Shown: piece by piece, positions 8,372 through 18,575 of the stretch
How the letters are laid out: each line of letters opens with the position of its first letter
How positions within the stretch are numbered: the first letter of the stretch is position 1
NCBI GenBank assembly: GCA_964645155.1
Contig: CAZYBG010000025.1
Location: 1 to 40,590 of the forward strand
Direction: 5' to 3'
Source: CAZYBG01 sp964645155
Lineage (GTDB): Bacteria; Pseudomonadota; Alphaproteobacteria; Rhodobacterales; Rhodobacteraceae
Length of the DNA stretch: 40,590 nt
Made by a program: the position numbers and the translations under genes
Notes under the pieces: generated by a model
Databases searched by the model: none
What the model was told of the DNA's origin: nothing
What the model saw: only the letters and a program-made list of their open reading frames with translations

Positions 8372-9934
8372 ATGCCCCGGCTCCTGTTGCACGCAGCCCC
8401 GCTTGCGATGCTGCTCGGCTTCGCCCCGGCCGCGGCCGGGGCGCAGGACGTGACCCTGACGGCGCGCGACGGCACGCTCGCGCTCGAGGGCACGCTTCTC
8501 GACTTCGACGGCGAGTTCTACCGGATCGACACGATCTACGGCCCGCTCACCGTCGACGGGCTGGGCGTGATCTGCAGCGGCCCTGGCTGCCCGAACCTCG
8601 AGGCCTTCGTCGCCGAGGTCACGATCTCCGGCGCCGCGTCGATGGGCACGGTGCTGGTGCCCGCGCTGCTCGAAGCCTTCGCGGCACAGCGCGACATGCG
8701 GGCCGCCCGCGCGATCCGAGACGATCTGGGCTTCACCTACACGATATCCGAGGCCGGAGGCCGCGCGCTGGCCCGGTTCGAGTTCCGCCTGACCACGACC
8801 GAGGAGGGCGTGGCCGATCTCGTCGCCGAGGAGGCCGACATCGTGATGGCGGCGCGCGAGGCCACGACGGCCGACGTGGCGCTGGCGCGCGAGGCCGGGC
8901 TCGGCACGCTGTCCGCCCCGGCGCAGAGCCGCATGGTCGCATTCGACGCGCTGGTCGCGGTCGTGGCGCCCGAGAATCCGGTCGTGGCGATCGCGCCGGA
9001 GGTGCTGGCGGAGGCGCTCGCGGGCCAGATCGACGATTGGGGCGATCTCGGCGGCATCGAAGGCGACCCGGTGCGCGTCCATGGCCTGGCGCCGGACGAC
9101 GGCACGCAGCTGGCGGCCGAGGCGCGGCTGCTGGCGCCGCGCGGGCTTGGCCTTTCGGCGGCCGCGGTCCGCCACGACGTCGCCGCAGCGCTGTCGGACG
9201 CCGTCGCCGCCGACCCCCAGGCGATCGGCGTCACGCTGCTCTCCTCGCTCGGGCAGGCGCGGCCGCTTGCGCTGTCGGGCCCCTGCGGCTTCACGCTGTT
9301 GCCCGACGATGCCTCGGTGCGCAGCGAGGACTATCCGCTGGTCGCGCCGCTATTCCTCTATATGCCGAACCGGCGGCTTCCCGCGATGGCGCGGGATTTC
9401 CTGGCCTTCCTGTCCTCTCCCGGCGCGCTCGGCGTGATCCGCCGCGCGGGCTTCGTCGACCTCGGCGCACGCCGCGTGCCGCTCGCGGCGCAGGGCGAGC
9501 GGCTGGCGAAGGCGATCCGCGCTGCCGGAGGCGAGACCCCGCTCGGCGCGCTTCAGGAAATGGTGGCGGCGCTTTCGGGGGCCGAGCGGCTCAGCCCGAC
9601 ATTTCGCTTCCGGCCCGGCGCGGCCGGGCTCGACGCCGCCTCGCGCGGCAATGCCCTGCTCCTCGCCGAGGCCCTGGAGGCGGGGGTGCATGACGGGCGC
9701 GAGGTGATCTTCGTCGGCTTCAGCGACGGCGAGGGCAGCGCCGAAGCCAATCTCAGGATCGCGCGCAGCCGGGCCGAGACGGTGCTGGCGGCGGTGCGCG
9801 CGCTGGCCGAGACGGCGGATTTCGACCGCGTCACGCTGAGCGCGATGGCGTTCGGCGAGGCGCTGCCGATGGCTTGTGACGACAGCGAATGGGGGCGGCA
9901 GGTCAATCGCCGGGTCGAGGTCTGGCTGCGCTGA
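8372..9934 (+). CDS. Periplasmic substrate-binding-like / OmpA C-terminal fusion protein
   Basis: A 520-residue exported protein with a signal peptide (MPRLLLHAAPLAMLLGFAP, cleavage near AGA-QD). Residues about 30-75 form a small N-terminal module; about 80-360 resemble a PstS-like type II binding protein (GAASMGTVLVPALLEAF, then two lobes with AIAPEVLAEALAGQIDDWGDLGG, a PstS-like stretch). The C-terminal ~110 residues are an OmpA peptidoglycan-binding domain (VIFVGFSDGEGSAEANLRIARSRAE, ending GRQVNRRVEVWLR). It would therefore be a ligand-binding domain tethered to the cell wall. An alternative GTG at 8342 overlaps the preceding stop as GTGA and would add ten basic residues to the signal. 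It converges with radC 12 bases away. Confidence 0.85.
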   Translation: MPRLLLHAAPLAMLLGFAPAAAGAQDVTLTARDGTLALEGTLLDFDGEFYRIDTIYGPLTVDGLGVICSGPGCPNLEAFVAEVTISGAASMGTVLVPALLEAFAAQRDMRAARAIRDDLGFTYTISEAGGRALARFEFRLTTTEEGVADLVAEEADIVMAAREATTADVALAREAGLGTLSAPAQSRMVAFDALVAVVAPENPVVAIAPEVLAEALAGQIDDWGDLGGIEGDPVRVHGLAPDDGTQLAAEARLLAPRGLGLSAAAVRHDVAAALSDAVAADPQAIGVTLLSSLGQARPLALSGPCGFTLLPDDASVRSEDYPLVAPLFLYMPNRRLPAMARDFLAFLSSPGALGVIRRAGFVDLGARRVPLAAQGERLAKAIRAAGGETPLGALQEMVAALSGAERLSPTFRFRPGAAGLDAASRGNALLLAEALEAGVHDGREVIFVGFSDGEGSAEANLRIARSRAETVLAAVRALAETADFDRVTLSAMAFGEALPMACDDSEWGRQVNRRVEVWLR

Positions 9935-9946
9935 CCGGCCGGCCCG

Positions 9947-10705
9947 TCAGAGATAGCCGGCCGAGCGGAAACTGGTCTCGCGCGACCGGCCGACGATCAG
10001 GTGATCGTGGAGGACGATGCCGAGCGCATCGGCCGCGTCGCGGATCCGGTAGGTCATCTGGATGTCGCTCTCGGAAGGCGTCGGATCGCCCGAGGGATGG
10101 TTGTGGACGAGGATCAGCGCCGAGGCGTTGAGCTCGAGCGCGCGCTTGACGACCTCGCGCGGGTAGACCGGCACGTGGTCGACCGTGCCGCGCGCCTGCG
10201 CCTCGTCGGCGATCAGGACATTCTTGCGGTCGAGGTAGAGGACGCGGAACTGCTCGGTCTCGCGGTGTGCCATTGCGGTGTGGCAATAGCTGACGAGGGC
10301 GTCCCAGCTGGACAGGACGTGGCGGCCGAGGATGCGGGCGCGGGCCAGCCGCTGCGCCGCCGCCTCGACGATCTTCAGCTGGCAGATGACGGCCTCACCC
10401 ACGCCCGGGATTTCGGCCAGGCGGGCCTGCGGCGCCGAGACGACGGCGTTGAAGTCGCCCAGCGTGTCGAGGAGCTGGCGGGCGAGCGGCTTCATGTCCT
10501 GCCGCGGCACCGCGCCGAAGAGCACGAGCTCGAGCAGCTCGTAGTCGGGCATCGCGTCCGCGCCGCCTTCGAGGAACCGGGTGCGGAGCCGCTGGCGATG
10601 GTCCTTGATGTAGGAGGGCAGCCGGCCGGGCAGCCCCACCGGTGCCGCTTCGTCCGGACCGAAGAGCGGCAGCGGGCTTTCCGAAAAGGCGGTGGGGCCG
10701 GGCAT
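9947..10705 (-). CDS. radC: RadC/JAB-domain protein
   Basis: RadC proteins combine a helix-hairpin-helix-like N-terminal region with a C-terminal MPN/JAMM metalloprotease-like domain. Their biological role is unresolved; the original DNA-repair assignment in E. coli was later questioned. Here ARLAEIPGVGEAVICQLKI is the HhH-like part and the metal site is HNHPSGDPTPSESD, with all expected His and Asp residues. Length, 252 residues, is normal. The start at 10705 lacks a clear ribosome binding site, and the first 25 residues (MPGPTAFSESPLPLFGPDE) look variable. It is convergent with the OmpA-fusion gene and 64 bases downstream of the carboxypeptidase gene on the same strand. Confidence 0.93.
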   Translation of the reverse strand: MPGPTAFSESPLPLFGPDEAAPVGLPGRLPSYIKDHRQRLRTRFLEGGADAMPDYELLELVLFGAVPRQDMKPLARQLLDTLGDFNAVVSAPQARLAEIPGVGEAVICQLKIVEAAAQRLARARILGRHVLSSWDALVSYCHTAMAHRETEQFRVLYLDRKNVLIADEAQARGTVDHVPVYPREVVKRALELNASALILVHNHPSGDPTPSESDIQMTYRIRDAADALGIVLHDHLIVGRSRETSFRSAGYL

Positions 10706-10769
10706 GGGCCCGACGATCGACGGCTGGGGTGAAGAATTCGTTAACTTCGCTCGGGCAGCCCGAGCCGGC

Positions 10770-12782
10770 TCAGCTGCCGACCGGCTCGCACTCCTCGCCG
10801 CGCGCGGCGATCCGGCGGCAGGCGAGCATCGCCTCGGCCTCGCTCATCCCGGTGAAGTTCGCCTCGAACGCGCCGTTGCGCTGCACGATCCGGCGCGCCG
10901 CGCCGCCGACGCTCGACATGTCCGACAGGGCGGTGGCGATCAGCGCCTTCTCCGCCGCGGTGCGGGTGGTGTAGCGGCCGACCGAAATGCTGAAGTTTCG
11001 CCCGCCCGACGCCGAGGCGCGGGTCACGACCTCGAGCACTTCGGGCTCGGGCCGCCGGACCGGCTCGAAGGCGGGCGCGGGGGCGACTGCGGCTGCAAGC
11101 ACGGTGGCGTCCGGCCCCGGCTCGGCCGCGAGCCCGGAAAGTGCCGCCCGGTTCTCCGGGACGGGCGCGACGGTCGCCGGCACGACGGCCGCCGCCTCGA
11201 CGAGGCTGGCAGGGTCGGGCGCGACGGCGACGGCCAGTTCGACGACGGCCTGGGGCGGGCGGCCGGGAAGCGCGGGCGGAGCCACGGTGCCCGCCGCGCT
11301 CGCCGTCTCGGTAACTGCGGGTGGCTCGCTGTCGGCGGCAGCAGCATCCTGGGCGCCAGCATTCTGGACATCGGCAGCCTGGGCGACGGCTTCGGGCACC
11401 CCTTCCGTGACGGGGACGAGCCCTGCCGGCCGTGGCCGCGGCGTCAGCCCGGCGAGGTCCACGCGGCCCGCGCCGGCATCGTCGGTGGCATCCGCGGGGG
11501 CATCGGCAGTCTCGACGGTCTCCGCCGCGGCCTCCGGCTGCAGCTCCGCCATCGCCGCGGCGACCTGGGCGGCAATGGCGTCGGCCATGTCGTCGGTCGT
11601 GTCGTCGGTCGCGGCCACGGGGTCGCCCGCGGTCACCGGGTCGGCTGCCATCGCCGCGGCGACATCGGCTGCGATCGCCCCGGGATCGGGTGCGGAAGCG
11701 CCCCCGGCAGGCGGTGCGTCCGTGGCGCTGGCGATGGCCGCGGCAACATCTGTCTCGATCGCGGCGAGCAGTTCCTGCGGCGGCTCGGCGGCGCCGGTGC
11801 CCCGCGGCCGTGGCCGCGGCGAGGACTGCACTGCGCCGTTCACGCGCACCACCTTGCCGGCCGCGCCCTGCAGGCCCACGCCGGCATCGGCCACCACCAC
11901 CTCTTCGTCGGCGATGCCGTCGTAGCGTGGCATCTGCGGCCGGTTGACGGCCACCCGCGCCGGCGCCCGGCTGAACCCGATGTCCATCAGTTCGGCCATG
12001 CGGGCATTGCGCTGCGCGGTCGACGTCCCGCCGAAGACGGTGGCGATGATCCGCTGGCTGCCGCGTTCGGCCGAGGCGACCAGGTTGAAGCCCGCCGCCC
12101 TGGTGTAGCCGGTCTTGATCCCGTCGGCACCAGGATAGCCGTCGAGGAAGCGCCGGTTGGTGTTCGACACCTCGGCCAGGCCCGCATCGGCCGAGCGGCG
12201 CGAGAAGAGGTTGTAGTACTGCGGGTAGTCATAGAAGACGTGCCGGCCGAGGATCGTCATGTCGCGGGCGGTGGACAGGTGCCCCTCCTCGGTCAGGCCG
12301 TGGGCGTTGCGGAACGTCGTCCGCGTCATGCCGAGCGCGCGCGCGGTCCGGTTCATGCGCCGCGCGAACGCGGCTTCCGAGCCCGATATCGCCTCGCCGA
12401 TCGCGGTCGCCGCGTCGTTCGCCGACTTCACCGCCGCCGCGCGGATCAGGTAGCGCAGCTGCACCTGCTGCCCGGCGCGCAGGCCGAGCTTGGAGGGCGG
12501 CTCGGATGCTGCATGTCGGGAGATCGTCACCCGCGTGTCCAGCGAGATCTCGCCCGTCCTGATCGCCTCGAACGCGACGTAGAGCGTCATCATCTTGGTC
12601 AGCGAGGCAGGGTGGAGGCGGCTGTCGGCGTTGGTGGCCTGCAGGACCTCGCCCGACCGCATGTCCATGACCATGTCAGCGTAGGGCGCGGCGCGGGCGG
12701 CCTGCGGAACCGCGGCAAGCGCCAACACCAAGCCTGCGAACATGAGGGCGCCTAACGCGCCCTGCCAAAGCCGTCCTGTCAC
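10770..12782 (-). CDS. D-alanyl-D-alanine carboxypeptidase with long linker and SPOR domain
   Basis: A DacA-type penicillin-binding protein that trims the terminal D-Ala from peptidoglycan stem peptides in the periplasm. All three active-site motifs are present: SLTK (60-63), SAN (120-122) and KTG (223-225). I choose the GTG at 12782 (VTGRLWQGALGALMFAGLVL, cleavage near ARA-APYAD) because AAGG lies nine bases upstream and it yields a standard signal peptide; an ATG at 12878 is in frame but adds a non-signal segment. After the enzyme domain, about 300 residues are almost pure Ala, Pro, Asp, Glu, Thr and Val, followed by a C-terminal SPOR domain (FSISVGRYTTRTAAEKALI) that would bind denuded glycan. 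Total 670 residues, much longer than a plain DacA. Confidence 0.92.
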   Translation of the reverse strand: MTGRLWQGALGALMFAGLVLALAAVPQAARAAPYADMVMDMRSGEVLQATNADSRLHPASLTKMMTLYVAFEAIRTGEISLDTRVTISRHAASEPPSKLGLRAGQQVQLRYLIRAAAVKSANDAATAIGEAISGSEAAFARRMNRTARALGMTRTTFRNAHGLTEEGHLSTARDMTILGRHVFYDYPQYYNLFSRRSADAGLAEVSNTNRRFLDGYPGADGIKTGYTRAAGFNLVASAERGSQRIIATVFGGTSTAQRNARMAELMDIGFSRAPARVAVNRPQMPRYDGIADEEVVVADAGVGLQGAAGKVVRVNGAVQSSPRPRPRGTGAAEPPQELLAAIETDVAAAIASATDAPPAGGASAPDPGAIAADVAAAMAADPVTAGDPVAATDDTTDDMADAIAAQVAAAMAELQPEAAAETVETADAPADATDDAGAGRVDLAGLTPRPRPAGLVPVTEGVPEAVAQAADVQNAGAQDAAAADSEPPAVTETASAAGTVAPPALPGRPPQAVVELAVAVAPDPASLVEAAAVVPATVAPVPENRAALSGLAAEPGPDATVLAAAVAPAPAFEPVRRPEPEVLEVVTRASASGGRNFSISVGRYTTRTAAEKALIATALSDMSSVGGAARRIVQRNGAFEANFTGMSEAEAMLACRRIAARGEECEPVGS

Positions 12783-12846
12783 GACAACTGCCCTTACACT
12801 GCCTCGTGCCGCCCGATGTTTCGGTGCAGCTCTTGTTGTTGCGGGC

Positions 12847-12875
12847 AGCCTAGCACAGCGATCCCATGCCGAAAA
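12847..12875 (-). promoter_or_regulatory. Possible promoter for the carboxypeptidase gene
   Basis: On the minus strand TGC-TAGGCT (hexamer 12847-12852) resembles an extended -10, with TTTTCG (12870-12875) 17 bases upstream. Both hexamers are weak (3 of 6), so this is only a candidate. It would give a leader of roughly 60 bases to the GTG at 12782. Confidence 0.3.
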
Positions 12876-12950
12876 CACCCTAATTTCAGGGGCTTTCGCA
12901 GCATTCTTCAGACTGTGGCCAAGATGTAGCGGCGGCCGGGCGGAGTGGCG

Positions 12951-13661
12951 CTAGATCGGCTGCGCCTCGATCTCGGCGACCAGATCGGGAAGGGCGCCGA
13001 GATCTGCGATCTCGCGGTAGCGCGGATGCGTCTCGGGCGCGTCGGCATGTTCCAGCGCCCAGGTCAGCCGGTGCGGGACGAAGATGCCCCAGCCGCCGGC
13101 CTCGATCGCCGGCAGCACGTCGGACTTGAGCGAGTTGCCGACCATCATTGCCTCGCCTGCGCCCGCCCCGTAGCGGCCGAAGATGCCGCGATAGACATCC
13201 GGTGTCTTGTCGCTGACGATCTCGACGCCCGCGAAAAGGTCGCCGATGCCCGACTGCGCCAGCTTGCGCTCCTGGTCGAGGAGATCGCCCTTGGTCACGA
13301 GGATCACCCGGTGCGTGGCGGAAAGCGCTTCGACCGCCTCGCGGGCATGGGGCAGCAGTTCGATCGGATGCGACAGCATCTCGCGGCCTGCCGCGATGAT
13401 CTCGCGGATGATGCGGGCCGGCACTCGATCCTCGGTCACCTCGATGGCGGTCTCGATCATCGAGAGGACGAACCCCTTGATGCCGAAGCCGTAGTGTCCG
13501 AGGTTGCGCCGCTCGGCCGCCAGCAGGCGCTCGGCAAGGTTGCCGCCTTCCACATGGTCGGCCAGCAGCGCGATGAAACGCTCCTCGGTCATCCGGAAGA
13601 ACTGTTCGTTCTGCCACAGCGTGTCGTCTGCATCGAAACCGATCGTGCCCAGCCGTCCCAT
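12951..13661 (-). CDS. HAD-family hydrolase
   Basis: A haloacid-dehalogenase superfamily phosphatase of unknown substrate. Motif I is FDADDTLW (catalytic Asp pair DxD at residues 9 and 11), motif II is in LVTKGD, motif III is the Lys of VSDKTPDVYR, and motif IV is VGNSLKSD. Motif IV usually reads GDS/GNS, so it is acceptable. I start at the ATG at 13661 because AAGGGCGGG directly precedes it and translation then begins just before motif I; the frame is open about 56 codons further but that part overlaps clpS and is not HAD-like. Length 236. It is divergent from clpS with an overlapping promoter region. Confidence 0.88.
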   Translation of the reverse strand: MGRLGTIGFDADDTLWQNEQFFRMTEERFIALLADHVEGGNLAERLLAAERRNLGHYGFGIKGFVLSMIETAIEVTEDRVPARIIREIIAAGREMLSHPIELLPHAREAVEALSATHRVILVTKGDLLDQERKLAQSGIGDLFAGVEIVSDKTPDVYRGIFGRYGAGAGEAMMVGNSLKSDVLPAIEAGGWGIFVPHRLTWALEHADAPETHPRYREIADLGALPDLVAEIEAQPI

Positions 13662-13683
13662 CTGCCCGCCCTTCGTGCCCCTT

Positions 13684-13711
13684 TTCACAATGGCCGTGCC
13701 GCTTATATACT
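13684..13711 (+). promoter_or_regulatory. Putative housekeeping promoter for clpS
   Basis: TTCACA (13684-13689), 16-base spacer, TATACT (13706-13711). Each hexamer matches the sigma-70 consensus at 5 of 6. Predicted start near 13718, about 60 bases before the clpS ATG. Confidence 0.55.
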
Positions 13712-13729
13712 GGGGTTCAGTTTCGCCAA
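13702..13729 (-). promoter_or_regulatory. Putative promoter for the HAD hydrolase, overlapping the clpS promoter
   Basis: On the minus strand TATAAG (13702-13707) is a 5-of-6 -10, with a weak -35 TTGGCG (13724-13729) after 16 bases. The two -10 elements overlap around the TTATATAC sequence, so polymerase could occupy only one direction at a time. Confidence 0.4.
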
Positions 13730-13779
13730 TCCCGAAAGCCTGCCTAAGCGAGCGCCGTGTGACCCTCCACCCCTTCATC

Positions 13780-14100
13780 ATGTCCAGTGGCAAGGACAGG
13801 CCCGACGGCGAGACGGGCGTGATTACCAAGACGCGCCCGAAGACGCAGCGCCCGCCGCTCTACAAGGTGCTGCTGCTGAACGACGACTACACGCCGATGG
13901 AGTTCGTCGTCCACGTGCTCGAACGGTTCTTCGGCCTGAGCCACGCCCAGGCGTTCGAGCTGATGCTGACGGTGCACAAGAAGGGCGTCGCCGTCGTCGG
14001 CGTGTTCTCGTTCGAGGTGGCGGAGACGAAGGTGGCACAGGTGATGGATTTCGCCCGGCGCCACCAGCATCCGCTGCAGTGCACGATGGAAAAGGAATAG
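13780..14100 (+). CDS. clpS: ClpS adaptor of the ClpAP protease
   Basis: ClpS binds N-degron substrates and delivers them to ClpA. The protein has the family core: PPLYKVLLLNDDYTPMEFVVHVLERFF, with the substrate-pocket Asn-Asp-Asp and Met, HKKGVAVVGVFSFEVAETKV, and the typical end HPLQCTMEKE. The N-terminal 20 residues are a flexible extension as expected. I use the ATG at 13780 (MSSGKDRPDGE); an in-frame GTG at 13759 would add seven residues, and neither has a good ribosome binding site. Length is 106 residues. clpA does not follow; the next gene is an RsmC-like methyltransferase 19 bases on. Confidence 0.95.
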   Translation: MSSGKDRPDGETGVITKTRPKTQRPPLYKVLLLNDDYTPMEFVVHVLERFFGLSHAQAFELMLTVHKKGVAVVGVFSFEVAETKVAQVMDFARRHQHPLQCTMEKE

Positions 14101-14119
14101 GCGCCCGCGCGCGCCGCCC

Positions 14120-15175
14120 ATGCATCCTTCCCGACTGAGCCTTGCTGCCGACGCCGGCCTTGTGGTGTTGCCTGCCGAAGGGACCGTGCTGGTCCTGCGC
14201 CCGCGCGGCGATGCCGACCTGTCGGCCCTGCCGCCCGGGCGCGTGGTCGTCGTCCAGGGATTCCGGCCGGATCATGACGCGCTGGCCGACCGCGGCTTCC
14301 GGGTTGTGACGGCGGTGGAGCCCGGTCCTCATGCAGCGGCCGTCGTCTTCGTCCCGCGGTCGAAGACCGAGGCGCGGGGGCTTGTCGCCGCAGCCGCCGC
14401 GGCGGTCGTGCCGGGCGGGCCGATCGTTCTCGACGGGCAGAAGACCGACGGGATCGAGGGCCTCGCCCGCGAAATCCGGGCGCGCGCGGAACTCTCGCCC
14501 GCGCTCGCCAAGGCGCACGGCAAGCTTTACGTCCTCGCGAATCCGGGCGGCGACGCCTTCGCCGGCTGGGCGCTGGCCCCGGGCCGGATCGCGGGGGGGT
14601 TCGTCACCCATCCTGCCGCCTTCTCCGCAGATGCGGTCGACGCCGGCTCGGCCGCCCTGGCCGCCGCGCTGCCGGCGCGGCTTCCCGCACGGGTCGCCGA
14701 CCTCGGGGCCGGCTGGGGCTATCTCGCCTCGGAACTGCTGCGGCGCGACGGCGTCGAGGAGGTGCACCTCGTCGAGGCCGAGCACGCCGCGCTCGGGGCC
14801 GCGCGGCAGAACCTGCGCGATCCGCGGGCAGTGTTCCACTGGGCCGATGCCACGCGGTTCGATGCGGGCGGCCCGTTCGGCGCTGTGGTGACGAACCCGC
14901 CGTTCCATGTCGGGCGTGAAGCCGATCCCGGGCTCGGCCGGGCGTTCATCGCCGCGGCGGCGGGACTGCTGATGCCGACCGGCACGCTCTGGCTCGTGGC
15001 CAACCGTCACCTGCCCTACGAGCGGACGCTGGCGGAAACCTTCCGCGAGGTCGAGGAACTGCCCGGCCCTGCCGCCTACAAGATCTACCGCGCCTCCGGG
15101 CCGCGTGCCCGGCCGTCCGGTCCGCGCCGCCACCGCCCCGACGCGCGCACACCAGCAAGGATGCAGCTGAAATGA
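14120..15175 (+). CDS. RsmC-like class I rRNA methyltransferase
   Basis: Probably an S-adenosylmethionine-dependent guanine-N2 methyltransferase of the RsmC/RlmG group, which act on ribosomal RNA (E. coli RsmC makes m2G1207 of 16S). The C-terminal catalytic half has motif I DLGAGWG (194-200) and the amino-methylating motif NPPF (259-262, in VVTNPPFHVG). The N-terminal half, with LDGQKTDGIEGL, is the degenerate duplicated Rossmann domain typical of RsmC. The last ~25 residues are Arg/Pro-rich, possibly an RNA-contacting tail. Its TGA overlaps the next start as ATGA (15172-15175), so it is translationally coupled to the SDR gene. Confidence 0.88.
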   Translation: MHPSRLSLAADAGLVVLPAEGTVLVLRPRGDADLSALPPGRVVVVQGFRPDHDALADRGFRVVTAVEPGPHAAAVVFVPRSKTEARGLVAAAAAAVVPGGPIVLDGQKTDGIEGLAREIRARAELSPALAKAHGKLYVLANPGGDAFAGWALAPGRIAGGFVTHPAAFSADAVDAGSAALAAALPARLPARVADLGAGWGYLASELLRRDGVEEVHLVEAEHAALGAARQNLRDPRAVFHWADATRFDAGGPFGAVVTNPPFHVGREADPGLGRAFIAAAAGLLMPTGTLWLVANRHLPYERTLAETFREVEELPGPAAYKIYRASGPRARPSGPRRHRPDARTPARMQLK

Positions 15176-15981
15176 CGTTTTCTATCGCAGGCAAGACGGC
15201 CATTGTGACCGGCGCCGCCAACGGCATCGGCCTGGCCATCGCCCGCCGTTTCGCATCGGAGGGCGCGAACGTGATGTTCGCCGATCTCGACGAGGAGGGG
15301 CTGCAGGACGAGCTTGGTGAGGAGGCCGACGCCGAGGGCCGGATCCGCTATTTCGGCTGCGACCCGTGCCAGCGGCTGTCGCATGCCAACCTGATCTCCG
15401 CCACGCTCGACGCGTTCGAGCGGGTGGACATCCTCGTCAACGGCTGGCGCGTCCACGCGGTGTCCGCGCCGCTCGATCCCGATCGCGATGTGGTCGAGGA
15501 CATGCTCCAGCAGAACCTGTTCTCGGCGCTTCGCCTGAGCCAGGCCGTCGCCAGGCGCTTCATCAAGCAGGCCGAGGCCGAGGGCAACACCGACGGCCAG
15601 ACCGGCGCCATCGTGAACCTCTCGTCGATCGCCGCGCGCCGCACCATGCCGGGCATGCTCGGCTATTCGATCGCCTCGGCGGCGGTGGACCAGATGACCC
15701 GCTCGCTCGCCGTCGAGCTTGCGGTCCACCGGATCCGCGTCAACGCCGTCGCCTTCGGCAGCGTGATGAGCGCGAGCCTGCGGGACACGCTGAAGGACCA
15801 CGCCGAGTTCCGCAATGACATCACCGACCACACCCCGCTTGCCCGGATCGCCGGGCCGGGCGAACTTGCCGAGGCGGTGCAGTTCTTGGCCTCGGAAGGC
15901 GCGGGCTTCGTCACCGGGCAGGTGCTGACCGTCGACGGTGGCCGCACGCTCCTAGACCCGGTGGCGTCGCCCGCCCACTGA
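15172..15981 (+). CDS. SDR-family protein lacking the catalytic lysine
   Basis: A 269-residue short-chain dehydrogenase/reductase fold. The cofactor motif TGAANGIG (13-20) and the C-terminal VLTVDGG are intact. Ser151/152 and Tyr165 occupy the active-site positions, but the Lys of YxxxK is replaced: the sequence is YSIASAAVDQ, with Ser169 at that place. The usual NNAG after strand 4 is also altered (LVNGWRVHA). This may be a binding protein or an enzyme with a changed mechanism. The rest (DQMTRSLAVELAVHRIRVNAVAFGSV) is well conserved, so it is not a decaying pseudogene. It is coupled by a 4-base overlap to the methyltransferase and converges with glgX. Confidence 0.9.
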   Translation: MTFSIAGKTAIVTGAANGIGLAIARRFASEGANVMFADLDEEGLQDELGEEADAEGRIRYFGCDPCQRLSHANLISATLDAFERVDILVNGWRVHAVSAPLDPDRDVVEDMLQQNLFSALRLSQAVARRFIKQAEAEGNTDGQTGAIVNLSSIAARRTMPGMLGYSIASAAVDQMTRSLAVELAVHRIRVNAVAFGSVMSASLRDTLKDHAEFRNDITDHTPLARIAGPGELAEAVQFLASEGAGFVTGQVLTVDGGRTLLDPVASPAH

Positions 15982-16004
15982 GGCTGCGGAAGGTGGCCGG
16001 CCGG

Positions 16005-18071
<2,067 letters not shown>

Positions 18072-18288
18072 GTGTGAGGTCCTGTCCATTGGCCGGTTTC
18101 AGCCGGGGCCGGCTTGTCCGAGGCCGGCGGGCCGCGCCGGCGCCGGATGCTTGCCTGCGAGGCTAGGCCGGAATTGTCGCGGCAACATGTCCGGCGGCAT
18201 CGCTGTCGCGCCGGATCGGCCCGGCCGGCGGCCCTTGCACGATCGCACCGCCGGACGCCCGATCCGCAGGCAGCGTGGGAGTCGCGAA

Positions 18289-18319
18289 AGACCGGCCGCG
18301 GATTGCCCGCGACCGGTCT
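18289..18319 (-). terminator. Terminator after the DUF1328 gene
   Basis: AGACCGG (18289-18295) pairs with CCGGTCT (18313-18319), and inside it CGCGG-type segments (18297-18301 with 18307-18311) extend the stem to 12 pairs with one mismatch and a five-base loop. On the minus strand the stem is followed by TTTCG, a short U-rich start. The surrounding gap 18072-18352 holds nothing else that I can identify. Confidence 0.6.
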
Positions 18320-18352
18320 GGGGAGTCCGGCCCATTCCATCGCTACGGTCGA

Positions 18353-18526
18353 TCAGATCGGCGGCCGTCCGCGCACCGCGCGGGCGATCATCGCCACGAC
18401 GAAGAGCACGATGAAGATGAAGAACAGGATCTGCGCGATCCCCGCGGAGGCACCGGCGATGCCGCCGAAGCCAAGCGCTGCAGCGATCAGCGCGATGATG
18501 AGGAAGGTCAGCGCCCACCCGAGCAT
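18353..18526 (-). CDS. DUF1328 (UPF0391, YtjA-like) small membrane protein
   Basis: A 57-residue protein with two membrane helices (about 4-23 and 30-49) separated by FGGIAGASAGIAQ, and a short Arg-rich tail RAVRGRPPI. This is the DUF1328/YtjA pattern: MLGWALTFLIIALIAAALGFGG. Function is unknown; relatives are often stress-induced in proteobacteria. The ATG at 18526 has GGAG eight bases upstream. An exact EcfG-type promoter lies 50-74 bases before the start on the same strand, linking it to the stress regulator encoded 9 kb away. It is divergent from the MscS-type channel. Confidence 0.9.
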   Translation of the reverse strand: MLGWALTFLIIALIAAALGFGGIAGASAGIAQILFFIFIVLFVVAMIARAVRGRPPI

Positions 18527-18575
18527 GTGATTACTCCTTTTCCGCCGGCACCCTCCAGGCGCCATACCTGACGGA

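Noticed and set aside
9935..9946. CCGGCCGG palindrome between the OmpA-fusion and radC stops
   Set aside because: Too short and common in this GC-rich DNA to be called a terminator.
10692..12755. Long plus-strand open frame opposite the carboxypeptidase gene
   Set aside because: Low-complexity Gly/Arg/His-rich translation with no motif, opposite a gene with all three active-site motifs.
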